Positions 17,556-27,433 are shown, counted from the stretch's first letter. The stretch is 64,000 nucleotides of DNA from Arenimonas daejeonensis (GCF_007993735.1 NZ_CP042453.1:558001-622000), one strand, 5' to 3'. A program made the numbers and translations. Notes: generated by a model from the sequence alone, not told the origin.

Positions 17556-19100
17556 TCACCAGTCGGTCGGCCGGTAGTCCTTCAGGAACTGGCCCCAGAC
17601 GTGGTGGCCGGTGTTGAAGCCGTCGATGATCGGATCGACGATGCGCGCCGCGCCGTCGACGATGTCCAGCGGCGGATGGAAGCGCTCCTCGCGGGTCTTG
17701 CGCTCGGCGATCTCCAGCGGATCCTCGTCGGTCACCCAGCCGGTGTCCACGGCGTTCATGTGGATGCCGTCGGACTGGTAATCGGCGGCCGAGGTGCGCG
17801 TCATCATGTTCAGCGCGGCCTTGGCCATGTTGGTGTGCGGGTGCCGCGTGGTCTTGAAGTTGCGGTAGAACTGCCCCTCCATCGCCGAGACGTTGACGAT
17901 GTGCTTGTCGTGTTCGGGCGTGCGCTGCATCAGCGGCTTCAGGCGCGCGTTGATGATGAAGGGCGCGACCGCGTTCACCAGCTGCACTTCCAGCAGCTCG
18001 ACCGCCGGCACTTCGTGCATCAGCAGGCGCCAGGAATTGCGACCGCGCAGGTCCACCTGCTGCAGGTCGGCGTCCAGGCGACCTTCCGGGAACAGGTGCT
18101 GCTGGCCCAGCAGTTCCTCGGCCAGCAGCGGCACCTGCGAGAGTTCGGCGGCGCGCACCAGGCCCGGCGCCTCGGCGCCGTGCGCCAGTGCGTTGCCGTC
18201 CGGCACCAGGTCGTAACCGCGCAGGCCTTCGTAGCTGCCCAGCAGCTTGCGCACGTGTTCGGGCATGTCCGAATGCGCGGCGGTTTCGCCGGCGATCATG
18301 TGCGCGTAGAACGCCGGCGGGCGGCGCACGGTCTGGCAGGCGTTGTTGATGATGAAGTCCAGGCGATCGCGCGTCTGCAGCAGGGTCTGGCAGAAGGCTT
18401 CCACGCTGGGCGTGTGGCGCAGGTCCAGGCCGAAGACCTCGAGGCGATGGCCCCACTCGGCGAAATCGGGCTCCTCGGCATAACGCGCCGCGGAGTCGCG
18501 CGGGAAACGCGTGGTGACGATCAGCGAGGCGCCGGCGCGCAGCAGCTTCAGGCCGGCCTGGTAGCCGATCTTGACGCGACCGCCGGTGAGCAGCGCGACA
18601 CGCCCGCGCAGGTCGGCGGTTTCGGTGCGCTTGTGGAAATTGAACTCGCCGCAGGCCGGGCACATCTGGTCGTAGAAGTGGTGGATGCGCGTGTACTTTT
18701 CCTTGCACACGTAGCAGTGCTGCGGCTCGATGGTTTCGCGCGCGGGTTCGTCGGTGATGGTGTCCACCGGCGCCTTCGAGGGCGGGAAATAGTTCGGCGT
18801 GGTGAACACCGGCTTGCGCCGCAGCTCGCGGATGCCGGTGGCGTTCAGCACTTCGTCGTCGTGCGTGTTCTTCTGCGCCACCTGCGCACGCTTCTTCTCG
18901 CGCCGCCGCTTGCGGTGGTCGATCGGGTCGGGATTGTGGAACCGGTGCACGGCCGCTTTCAGGCGCTTCTGCTCGACTTCGGGCAGGGTTTCGAGCACCG
19001 ACCGGTCGGCCGCGATGGCGTCGAGCAGTTCAGCGGCGACGCGCAGGCGTTCGAGCAGGGAATCACCGCCGGCGGGCGGAGGGGTGGGTTTATCGGTCAT
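17556..19100 (-). CDS. SDR-family oxidoreductase-like protein with N-terminal zinc ribbon
   Basis: 514 aa, about twice the size of a classical SDR. Residues 1-125 are charged (HRKRRREKKRAQ at 62-73). C129, C132, C147 and C150 (CYVC, CPAC) form a four-cysteine zinc ribbon. The SDR core starts at about 165 with LLTGGRVKIG, then N-N-A-C-Q, V-S-A-M-E-G and HTNMAKAALNMMTR. Where SDRs have Y-x3-K on this helix, this protein has T-N-M-A-K, so the catalytic Tyr position is Thr; a displaced YRNFK lies ten residues earlier. The function is unknown, and oxidoreductase activity is uncertain. Confidence 0.8.
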   Translation of the reverse strand: MTDKPTPPPAGGDSLLERLRVAAELLDAIAADRSVLETLPEVEQKRLKAAVHRFHNPDPIDHRKRRREKKRAQVAQKNTHDDEVLNATGIRELRRKPVFTTPNYFPPSKAPVDTITDEPARETIEPQHCYVCKEKYTRIHHFYDQMCPACGEFNFHKRTETADLRGRVALLTGGRVKIGYQAGLKLLRAGASLIVTTRFPRDSAARYAEEPDFAEWGHRLEVFGLDLRHTPSVEAFCQTLLQTRDRLDFIINNACQTVRRPPAFYAHMIAGETAAHSDMPEHVRKLLGSYEGLRGYDLVPDGNALAHGAEAPGLVRAAELSQVPLLAEELLGQQHLFPEGRLDADLQQVDLRGRNSWRLLMHEVPAVELLEVQLVNAVAPFIINARLKPLMQRTPEHDKHIVNVSAMEGQFYRNFKTTRHPHTNMAKAALNMMTRTSAADYQSDGIHMNAVDTGWVTDEDPLEIAERKTREERFHPPLDIVDGAARIVDPIIDGFNTGHHVWGQFLKDYRPTDW

Positions 19101-19205
19101 GAAAGGGGTCGGAAAGCGGGCGCGGCGGCCGTCGAGGGGCGGCATTGTCGCAGGACCGGGCCACGATTGCCCCGGTCCGGGCCTCGCGGCCCCGGGCCCG
19201 CCGCC

Positions 19206-20306
19206 TCAGGCGAAGGTCAAGGCATGGATCGGCGGCAGCCGCAGGGCCGGCGCCATCCAGCAATCGCCCTGGTCCTCGCTGATCCACAGGCCGCCGGTGG
19301 TCGAACCGATCGCCACCTGGTCGCCGCTGCCGTCCACGGCCAGGCCGTGCCGGTAGACCAGGTCATAGGCCGGATCGTGGGGCAGCCCTTCGGACAGCAC
19401 GTCGAAATTCGCGCCGCCGTCGCGCGTGCGCGCCACCACCAGGCGGCCATCCACCGGCACCCGGCGCTCGTCCTTGATGGCCGGCACGAACCAGGCCGTG
19501 CCCGGCTCGCGCGGATGCACGCCGACGGCGAAACCGAACACCGAGGGTTTCACCGTGGCGACTTCGTGCCAGCGTGCGCCGCCGTCGTCGCTGCGGAAGA
19601 CGCCGTTGTGGTGCTGCACCCACAGCGTGTCGGGCGCGGCGGCGCACTGCACCATGCGGTGCGGATCCTGGATCACCGGATCGAAACGACGGTCCTCCGG
19701 CATGTATTCGGCAAACATGCCGTCGCTGGTGACGCGCCAGGTGGCGCCGTCGTCGTCGCTGCGCCAGACGCCGCCGCAGGACACCGCGATGCGGATGCAG
19801 CGCGGATCGCGCGGATCCACGCAGATCGAATGGATGCCCGGCGAGTCGTATCCGCCGCCGAACCAGCCCGAACGCGACGGCTGGTCCCAGAGGCCGCGCA
19901 TCAGCTGCCAACTCGCGCCGCGATCGTCGGAGCGGAACAGCCCGCCCGGCAAGGTGCCGGCCCAGAGCCGCCCGGGCTGGTCCGCGTCACCGGCTTCCAG
20001 CGACCAGATCAGTTCCAGCGTGGCGGGTTTGGGCGGTTTGCCGTCGCCGGTGGCGACGCTGTCGTCGGGGCCGTAGGCCGGCACCGCCAGTTCGGTCCAG
20101 GTGCGGCCGCGGTCGTCGGAGCGCTGCAGTTTGGCGCCGAAATGCCCGAGGTCGAGCGCCGCGTACCAGGCGCCGTCGCGTGGATCGGCGAGCGACAGTG
20201 CGACCTTGTCGCCGAGGAACGCCACGTGTTCGGTTTCCCAGCCCACGCGCCCACGCCGCAGCACGAACAGTCCCTTGCGGGTCGAAACCAGCAACGTGTC
20301 GGTCAT
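19206..20306 (-). CDS. BNR/Asp-box repeat beta-propeller protein
   Basis: 366 aa with at least six Asp-box hairpins: SDDRGRTW, SDDRGASW, SDDDGATW, SDDGGARW, TRDGGANF and SEDQGDCW, evenly spaced as in six- or seven-bladed sialidase/sortilin propellers. There is no signal peptide (MTDTLLVSTRKGLFVLRR), so it is probably cytoplasmic. Sialidase catalytic arginines are not evident, so an enzymatic role is not claimed. It starts one base after the MoaD-like gene; the two are found together in related genomes (family knowledge) and probably form a complex or pathway. Confidence 0.85.
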   Translation of the reverse strand: MTDTLLVSTRKGLFVLRRGRVGWETEHVAFLGDKVALSLADPRDGAWYAALDLGHFGAKLQRSDDRGRTWTELAVPAYGPDDSVATGDGKPPKPATLELIWSLEAGDADQPGRLWAGTLPGGLFRSDDRGASWQLMRGLWDQPSRSGWFGGGYDSPGIHSICVDPRDPRCIRIAVSCGGVWRSDDDGATWRVTSDGMFAEYMPEDRRFDPVIQDPHRMVQCAAAPDTLWVQHHNGVFRSDDGGARWHEVATVKPSVFGFAVGVHPREPGTAWFVPAIKDERRVPVDGRLVVARTRDGGANFDVLSEGLPHDPAYDLVYRHGLAVDGSGDQVAIGSTTGGLWISEDQGDCWMAPALRLPPIHALTFA

Positions 20307-20307
20307 G

Positions 20308-20597
20308 TCAGCCTCCTGAAAGCGCCTGCATCACGTAGATTTCCGCGTCCTCGCGCACGGCGAGGGCGAAGTTGATTTCGGTTGCAGTGCGTCGCCGTCA
20401 ACGAACAGGGCGACGTGGCGGCGCAGTGCGCCGCGTTCGTCCAGCACGTAGCCGCGCAGGCCGGGATGGATTCGGAACAGTCCGTCGAGCACGGCGCCGA
20501 CGCTGGCACCCGGCACCTGCACTGCCACTTCGCCATCCCCCGCCGGCGCCGGCGTCAGCCAGCGCGCGAGGGCGGATGCGATCACGACCTTGGCCAT
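20308..20597 (-). CDS. MoaD/ThiS-like ubiquitin-fold protein, frameshifted
   Basis: About 96 aa after repair. Beta-grasp features: V-Q-V-P-G-A-S-V-G-A-V-L-D-G, HPGLRGYVLDERGALRRHVALFVDGD, and a C-terminal ALSGG. The terminal di-glycine is what MoaD and ThiS need for adenylation and sulfur transfer or protein conjugation. An A is missing at about 20381-20384; restoring it gives D-A-L-Q-T-E-I-N-F-A-L-A. No molybdopterin or thiamine genes are near, so a sulfur-carrier role in cofactor synthesis is unproven. It is upstream of the propeller gene in a two-gene operon. Confidence 0.8.
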
Positions 20598-20708
20598 GGT
20601 TGTGCTCCGGCGTGGGCGGCCAGCATAGGCCAGTCCCTGCGCCGATGCCATGCTCGCTGTGTGCTGGATTTGTGTACTCGCATAGTGCTGGATCTGGCGC
20701 CGTCATCA

Positions 20709-20780
20709 CCGGGGAAGTGAAGGGCTCTTTCTGCTCAGTGAAGCCTTTTATTTCGCAGAAAGAGCCCTTCACTTCCCCGG
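20709..20780 (+). repeat. Perfect 26-bp-stem hairpin, copy 1
   Basis: Stem 20709-20734 (CCGGGGAAGTGAAGGGCTC onward) is exactly complementary to 20755-20780, with a 20-base loop TCAGTGAAGCCTTTTATTTC. As RNA or extruded DNA this would be extremely stable. Confidence 0.92.
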
Positions 20781-21286
20781 CGCTGCCGGTACGTTCTACC
20801 CGGGCCGCTGATTGGAGGGCAGGTGTGGCATCGGCGTTTTGCATACGCGTGCGGCTTCGCGGGCTTCCGCATGTGCGATCTTTCCTGCGCATCACGCTTG
20901 GCTAAGACGGGCAAGGCGAAAAGCCAGCGACACGTCTATCGCGGGCGCGTTCCCTGAACGCGTCTGGTGCCTTCCGTGCGAGGTTGGGTTGTAGGCGAGT
21001 GCGGCGCTTCGTGCGAAAACCGGGCAGTTGTGTGCGGCGCATCGCGCCGCCCGCTCTTCGCCGCTGCGCGGCGGGTACTCCTTCCGGCCTAGCCCCGAAG
21101 GCACCAGACGCGTTCAGGGGAACGCGCCGCGACGTGGCGCGTGGTGGAGAAGGGCCTCGGCACGATTAACCGCCAGATCCGCAGGAAAGATCGCGCATGC
21201 GGAAGCCCGTACACATGCACGCGTATGCAAAACGCCGATGCCAGCAAGAACTCCGTCACGAAACCGGGCCGACCCGACCGACGGCG

Positions 21287-21358
21287 CCGGGGAAGTGAAT
21301 ACCTCTTTCTGCGAAATAAAAGGCTTCACTGAGCAGAAAGAGGTGTTCACTTCCCCGG
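21287..21358 (-). repeat. 26-bp-stem hairpin, copy 2 (inverted)
   Basis: Stem 21287-21312 pairs with 21333-21358 at 25 of 26 positions, the exception being a G-U pair. The 20-base loop is the exact reverse complement of the copy 1 loop. The mid-stem differs from copy 1, yet pairing is kept. Confidence 0.92.
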
Positions 21359-21405
21359 TGTCGACGGCCCAGATCCCCACGTGCAGAACGTCACAGCAAT
21401 GCCAA

Positions 21406-21432
21406 ACAAAAAGGCCCGCCGAAGCGGGCCTT
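21406..21432 (-). terminator. Rho-independent terminator of the desaturase gene
   Basis: Nine-base stem AAGGCCCGC / GCGGGCCTT followed on the minus strand by a T tract, 22 bases after the desaturase stop. Confidence 0.88.
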
Positions 21433-21454
21433 CCTGCAGCACCAGCGCGTGGAA

Positions 21455-22703
21455 TCAGACCCGTGCCGGCGCCATCGAATAGCCCTTCAGGCGCGCCGAG
21501 AACTCCTCGAGCTGGCGGATGCCCGAGGCTTCGGCCTCGGCGCACCAGGCGCGCAGCGCCTCCATCTTGGCTTCCGCCTCGGCGCTCCTGAGCTCGTAGA
21601 TGCCGAGCAGGCGCGCACGGAACTCCATCAACCGCTGCGTATTCGGACGCTCCGCGATCCAGGCACTGAACCGCGCCCGGTGCGCCTCGTCCAGCCAACG
21701 GCCCTCACTGCGGAACGCACGACGCAATCGACCCGGCAGATCCTTGGCCTCCGCCTGCAGATGCGGCTTGAGCACCATCTGGAAATAGTCGGTCGCCACC
21801 TGCCAGCGATGCGCCATCACCGCACGCATCGTGTCCGCGTCGGGGACCTGGATGTTCGGGCGCACGTCGAGTTCCGGCGCCACGCGCAGCACCTTGGCCA
21901 GGCCGACGGCCTGCAGGCCGCGGATCACGGTCCAGCCGATGTCGAATTCGTACTTGCGCAGCGCGAACTTTGCCGAACTCGGGAACGCGTGGTGGTGGTT
22001 GTTGTGCAGCTCCTCGCCGCCCACCCAGAACGCCCACGGCGTCAGGTTGGTCGCGGTGTCGGCGGTGTCGAAGTTGCGGTAACCCCACCAGTGGCCCAGG
22101 CCGTTGATGACGCCGGCGGCCCAGAACGGGATCCACGCCATCTGCAGCGCCCACATCACGATGCCCGGGATGCCGAACAGGGTGAGGTTGATGGCCAGCA
22201 TCAGGATCGGGCCGAAAGTCGCGCGCGGCGTGTACAGCTTGCGTTCGATCCAGTCGTCCGGCGAACCCTTGCCGTACTTCTCCAGCATGTCCTTGTCCAG
22301 GCGCGCTTGGTAGAGCTCGACGCCGCGCCACAGCACCTGGTGGATGCCCCAAACGCGGGCTGTGCGGATCTTCCTCGGTCTCGCACTTGGCGTGGTGCTT
22401 GCGGTGCACCGCGGTCCACTCCTTGGTGACCATGGCGGTGGTCAGCCAGGCCCAGAAACGGAAGAAGTGCGTCAGCACCGGGTGGAAGTCCACGCCGCGG
22501 TGCGCCGCGCTGCGGTGCAGGTACAGCGTGGTGGTCATGATGGTGAGCTGCGTCACCACCAGGAAATAGACCGCCATCTGCCAGTAGCTGGCCTGCGTGA
22601 AGCCACGCGCCAACCAGTCGAACAGGTCCAGGACATGGGGAAAACTCCGTAAAAAACGGGCGCTTGGCCCGGTATCAGCTGCGGATGATGCCCTCGGCAC
22701 CAT
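21455..22703 (-). CDS. Acyl-CoA/fatty acid desaturase (membrane, di-iron), frameshifted
   Basis: About 394-416 aa. The three histidine boxes of delta-9-type desaturases are visible: HRSAAH, HRKHH and, in the other frame, HNNHH. Four hydrophobic segments surround them. The enzyme inserts a cis double bond into membrane acyl chains. The frame breaks near 22363-22367 in a CGCG run; adding two bases gives P-H-S-P-R-V-W-G-I-H-Q-V-L. The start is uncertain: the ATG at 22703 is in frame, but ATG 22636, eight bases after ACGGAG, would fit better if another base is missing just after it. Single gene with its own terminator. Confidence 0.85.
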
Positions 22704-22761
22704 GCTCCGTCACCCTGCGTCGAGGTATGGTGTTCAGCCTCGGCCACCACAAGGGGCGGAC

Positions 22762-23172
22762 ATGAACGCGGATTCATCCCGGCAGCGTGTGATCCACCTG
22801 CCAAAGGGCGCCGGCCGGGTCTATGCGCTGGGCCCGATGCGCAGCGTGTTCCTGGCCGACGGCGAGGAAACCGCCGACACCTATTCGATCTCGGAATGGT
22901 GGCTGGAACCGGGCACGCCCGGCCCCGGCCCGCATTCGCACGAGGCCAACGACGACATCTTCTACGTGCTCGAAGGCCGGTTCAGGTTCCAGGCCGGCGA
23001 CGACTTCATCGACGCCGGCCCGGGCGACTTCCTGCGCGTGCCGGCTGGCGTGGTGCACGACTTCAGCAATCCCGGCGCAGTGCGCGCCGGCCTGCTCAAC
23101 CTCTACATCCCCGGCGGCTTCGAGCGGGAGATGCCGGGCATCGTCGCCTGGTTCGCCGCGCCGGAGCGCTAG
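22762..23172 (+). CDS. Cupin-domain protein
   Basis: 136 aa single-domain cupin. Motif 1 is GPHSHEANDDIFYVLEG (metal ligands H, H, E); motif 2 is P-A-G-V-V-H-D-F. The glycine-rich strands between (GDDFIDAGPGDFLRVPAG) are typical. Small cupins of this kind bind a metal and act as dioxygenases, isomerases or binding proteins; the role here is unknown. It converges on the MscK gene, the two stop codons overlapping in CTAG. Confidence 0.85.
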   Translation: MNADSSRQRVIHLPKGAGRVYALGPMRSVFLADGEETADTYSISEWWLEPGTPGPGPHSHEANDDIFYVLEGRFRFQAGDDFIDAGPGDFLRVPAGVVHDFSNPGAVRAGLLNLYIPGGFEREMPGIVAWFAAPER

Positions 23173-26100
23173 GCCCCGGGTTTCGTTGGTTCGGGCTCGC
23201 GCGGATCCTGCGGCCGCCGCGGCTCCGGAAGTTCGCGCACGTGCACGTCCAGCTGCGGATAGGCGAAGGCGATGCCGTTCTCGGCGAACAGCTCGACCAG
23301 CCGGGCATTGATCTCGTTGCTCACGTGCAGGCGGTCGTTCATCGAGCCGACGAACACCCGCAGCTCGAAATCCATCGTGCTGGCGCCGAAGCCCAGCAGC
23401 CAGCTGCGCGGCGGCCAGTCCGTGAGCACGCGCGGGTTCTCCTCGGCCGCCTGCAGCAGCAGCCGGTGCACCAGGGCCGGGTCGGTGCCGTAGTCCACGC
23501 CCATCTTGATGGTGACGCGCGTGGTCTCGTCGCTCAGGGTCCAGTTCACCAGCTGGCCGGTGATGAAGACCTTGTTCGGGACCACGATCTCCTTGTTGTC
23601 GAAATCCAGGATCGTGGTGGCGCGGGTGCGGATGCGGGTGACGGTGCCGTCGAGGTTGTTGACGGTGATGGTGTCGCCGACCCGGAACGGCCGCTCGAAC
23701 AGCAGGATCAGGCCCGAGACGAAGTTGGCGAAGATCTCCTGCAGGCCGAAGCCCAGGCCGACGGTCAGCGCCGCCGCCATCCACTGCAGCTGGCCCCAGC
23801 GCAGGCCGAGCAGGCCCAGGCCGGCGATGACGCCGATCACCACGATGGCGTAGCGCGAGACGCTGGTGATGGCGTAACGCGAGGCCGCGTCGATGCCGCC
23901 CCGCGACATCAGCGCGATCTCGATCAGGCCCGGCAGGTTGCGCGCGGCGACGAAGGTCAGGGCCAGCACCAGCACGCCCACCATCACCGCGACCAGGGTG
24001 ACCGGCACCAGCACGTTGGCGCCGTCGGCGCCGGTTTCGGTGATGCTCCAGAGCGCGATCTCGTCGAAGCGCGCGATCGCCGGCAACACGTCGGCCCAGA
24101 CCCAACCCAGGCCGATCGCCAGCAGGGTCAGCTTGAGCGCGCGCAACAGGCTGCGGCTGTGGGTGTTGACCTGCTCCAAGGTGATTTCCTCGTCGAGCTC
24201 GACCGGCACCGCTTCGCCGCTGGTCTCGGCCGGGCCTTCCCCGGCCTGCGCCTCGGCCTCGCGGCGCTGCTGCAGCCGGCGCAGGGCCAGCCGGCGTTCG
24301 CCCAGCACGAACCAGCGCGACAGCATGCCGTTCACCACCGCCACCACGGTGATCACGCCGACGCTGGAGAACACCGAATCCACCAGGATCGCGGCCGAAT
24401 AAACGTATCCCTCCAGCGCAAGCACGGCGCAGACCGCCAGGAACAGCGGCACCGTGGCCCGCAGCAGGCGCCGCGCGCGCGAGCCGGTGTCGTCGCCGGC
24501 GCGCGTATGCCACAGCCTGCCCGGCGCCAGCAGTTGCCAGATCGCCCAGGCGCCGCTGATCGAGGCGAACGTCACCGCGATGCGCGCATGCACGTTCACC
24601 GCCAGGTCCTGGTTGCGGATGAAGGCCAGCAGCATGACGAAGTAGGCCGGCAGCAACAGCCACTGCAGGCGCGGCACCCAGAGCTGCAGCGCCTCGCGGC
24701 GCGGCCGGGTCCAGCGGAAGTGCGCGTGCGCCAGGCCGCGTTCGCGCACCAGCCAGCGCAGGAATCCCAGGGTGAACACCGGCAGGGCCAGCGCGATCAG
24801 GGCCTGGCCCAGCGAGTCGCTGTACTTGCCGGCGCCCACGCTCTGCAGCAGGCCGCCGAACATCAGCAGTGCCATCGCCGCCGGCAGCGCCGCCACGACC
24901 GTCCAGGCCAGGCTCTCGAGCGTGCGCCGGTAACGGTCCGCGCGCGCGTCGCGGATCGCCTGCGCCAGGATCCCCAGCCGCACCGGCGCGCGCCGGCGCA
25001 GCACCAGCAGCGCAGCCAGCACCAGCACGGCGCCCGCATGGGCCCAGGGGCGTTCCCGGATCGAATGCAGCAGCTGCTGGCCGCTGGTGGCCAGACGCGA
25101 AGGGTTCACCAGGTCATAGGCTCCGGCCGGCACCTGGGCCAGCCAGGCCAGGTCCACCGGCGGGTGGCTGCGTATCCACAGCAGGTGCCGGTTGAGGGTC
25201 TGGCGCAGCTCGCGGTTGGCGTCCAGGCGCGACTGCAGGCGCCGGCCGCTCTGCTCGCAGGCGGCGATCAGGCGCCAGATCATCGGCTCCAGCCGGTAGA
25301 CCAGGTCCACCCGCTCGCTCAACAGCGATTCCAGCGGGTCTTCACCGGTCGCCTCGGCGGCCGGGGCGGCCGCGTCTTCCCGGCCGAGTGCGTTTTCGCG
25401 CAGTACGCGCGCCGCCGCCGGCAGGTCGGCCAGGTCGCGCTTGAAGTCGGCCAGGCCGATCAGGCGCAGGCGCAGTTCGGCCTCGGTCTGGCGCACGCTG
25501 TCGAGCTGCCGGCGGATGCGGGCCTCGGGTTCGAGCCGCCGCAGTTCGGCCCAGAGCCAGATGCCGACCTGTTCGCTGCGGCCGCCGAGGTCCACGCGGG
25601 TCTGGCTGTCGCGCACGCCGGCGAGGTCGCGCTCCAGCGCCTGTTCCTGCGCGGCTTGGGCGCGGCGTTGGTCGTTGAGGCGCTGGTTGGTGGCCAGCAG
25701 TTCCTCGCCCAGGGCCAGGTTTTCCCGCGCGACCTTCGAGGTCACGGCATCCGGAGTGGCGGCTTCTGCCTGCTGGGTCAACCGGGCGGTCAGCGCCTCG
25801 AGTTCCCGGCGGCCGCGCTCGGCGATCAGGGCGCGCAGCGTGGCCAGCCGCGGTTCGTGCATCGACAGGCGGTTGCGCAGGTCGCGCAGTTCCAGGTCCT
25901 GCAGGGCCTGGCGGGTGCCCGCGACATCCTGTTCGGCCTGCCACAGCGCCTGCTCGGCGACCAGTCGACGGCGTTCGGCGGTATTGCGGGCCTGGCGCGC
26001 GGTGGTGAGGGCGGCGGGCTCGCCGTCGCCGGGCACCACGGGCACGGCCAGTTCGTCGATGCGGCGCTGGCGCTCGCCCTGGCTCAGCTGGCCGGCGGTG

Positions 26101-26551
26101 CCCTGGGCGATGGTGGCCGACAGTTCGCTGGTCAGGACATCGATGCGGTCGCGCAACTGGCTGGCGGTGGTGCGCTCCTGCTCCAGCAGGCGCTCCAGGG
26201 TCTCGATGTCGGCGTTGGCGGGCAGCATGCTGCGCCAGACCTGCAGCGCCTCGCGCGTGTCCACGGCCAGTTGGGACTGCAACTCGGCGGTACGGGTCGG
26301 GGCATTCGCGACCTCGGCATGCAGCGCTTCCAGGCGCTGGGTGAGGGTATCGGCATCGCGGTCGGCGGCAGCGGCGGCGTCCAGCGCTTATGGGTGGCCT
26401 TGGCCTGCGGGTCGGCCAGATCGCTGGCGGCGGCGCGCAACGAGTCCAGCGGGCTCGACCCCGACGGCTTGGCCTGTACGGACGTCGTCAGCACCAGCAG
26501 GACGGCCAGACAGAACCGGAGGGAAACGGCGGACGATCGGTTCGGGCCCAT
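23169..26551 (-). CDS. MscK/MscM-type large mechanosensitive channel, frameshifted
   Basis: About 1127 aa after repair, like E. coli MscK (1120). Signal peptide ([18 protein letters not shown]), a long periplasmic coiled-coil region (about 40-480), many membrane helices (about 490-850), then the MscS core: the pore-lining helix [29 protein letters not shown] and the cytoplasmic vestibule to residue about 1110. It opens under membrane tension to release ions in hypo-osmotic shock. A G is missing near 26386-26388; adding it gives T-H-K-A-L-D-A-A-A. Monocistronic by appearance, divergent from mutM. Confidence 0.9.
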
Positions 26552-26622
26552 GGGCCTAGGCTATCCCCGCGCAGCGGCCGGGCAATTCACGGCCTGCCCC
26601 GCGGCTCTGCGACACTGGCGCC

Positions 26623-27433
26623 ATGCCCGAACTACCCGAAGTCGAGACCACCCGCCGCGGCCTGGCGCCGCACCTCGAAGGCCGCCGCATCACCGGCGTG
26701 GTGCTGCGCCGGCCCGACCTGCGCTGGCCGATCCCGCCCGAAGTCGCGCGCGAACTTCCGGGCCAGCAGGTGCTGGGCGTGCGCCGCCGCGCCAAATACC
26801 TGCTGCTCGACACCGCGCCGGGCAGCGCGCTGCTGCACTGGGCATGTCCGGCATGCTGCGCGTGCTGCCGGCGGCGACACCGGTGGCCGCGCACGACCAC
26901 GTCGACCTGGCCTGGATTCGGGCCGCGTGCTGCGCTTCACCGACCCGCGGCGGTTCGGTTGCCTGCTCTGGCAGCCGGCCGGCGCGATCCACGCACTGCT
27001 CGAACACCTCGGCCCCGAACCGCTGTCGGACGATTTCGACGGCGACTATCTGTTCGAGCGCAGCCGCGGCCGCAAGGCGCCGGTGAAGGCCTTCCTGATG
27101 GACCAGGCGGTGGTGGTCGGGGTGGGCAACATCTACGCCGCCGAAAGCCTGTTCCGCGCCGGCATCGCCCCGGGCCGGGCCGCGGGCTCGGTGAGCCGGG
27201 AGCGATATGCCCGGCTGGCGACGGCGGTGCAGCAGATCCTGGCCCACGCCATCACCCGCGGCGGCACGACCCTGCGCGATTTCCTCAGCCCGGACGGCGC
27301 GCCGGGCTATTTCGAGCAGGAGTTGTTCGTTTACGGCCGCGAGGGCGAGCCCTGCCGGACCTGCGGCCGCCGGATCCGCGACGGCCGCATGGGCAACCGC
27401 GCCACCGCCTGGTGTCCCGGCTGCCAGCGTTGA
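26623..27433 (+). CDS. mutM: Formamidopyrimidine-DNA glycosylase, two frameshifts
   Basis: 270 aa once repaired, the standard size. The chain begins M-P-E-L-P-E-V-E, whose P2 and E3 are the catalytic residues, and ends with a four-cysteine zinc finger, CRTCGRRI...[17 protein letters not shown] and [13 protein letters not shown] are further signatures. It excises 8-oxoguanine and formamidopyrimidines and nicks the strand. One C is missing at about 26838 and another at 26911, each restoring a CCTGG site and giving L-L-H-L-G-M-S-G and V-D-L-A-L-D-S-G-R-V. Upstream of the sigma-factor gene by 69 bases. Confidence 0.94.

Larger units (their letters stand above)
20690..21377. repeat. Nested inverted-repeat element, about 0.69 kb, non-coding
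   Basis: Three blocks on the left recur inverted, in mirror order, on the right. Hairpin 20709-20780 pairs with 21287-21358. Block 20826-20889 matches 21180-21243 (57 of 64 positions). Block 20944-20974 matches 21097-21128 with one indel. The outer edges GGATCTGG (20690) and CCAGATCC (21370-21377) also pair. About 120 central bases are not mirrored. The layout is that of two copies of a roughly 340-bp element, head to head. No transposase is inside. It lies between the MoaD-like gene and the desaturase terminator. Confidence 0.85.
20598..21408. other. Gene-free 0.8-kb region holding an inverted-repeat element
   Basis: No ORF here has coding character: peptides such as EIKGFTEQKE and SVKPFISQKE come from the palindromes read on either strand. 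The region is explained by the inverted-repeat element at 20690-21377. Confidence 0.7.

Noticed and set aside
20812-21591. ORFs containing peptides such as EIKGFTEQKE in the inverted-repeat element
   Set aside because: The same peptides appear on both strands because the DNA is palindromic; no start or Shine-Dalgarno sequence and no conserved protein feature supports coding.
22896-27086. 1396-codon plus-strand frame
   Set aside because: Mostly antisense to the MscK gene, with R/Q/H-rich composition; only the short tail matches one frame of mutM.
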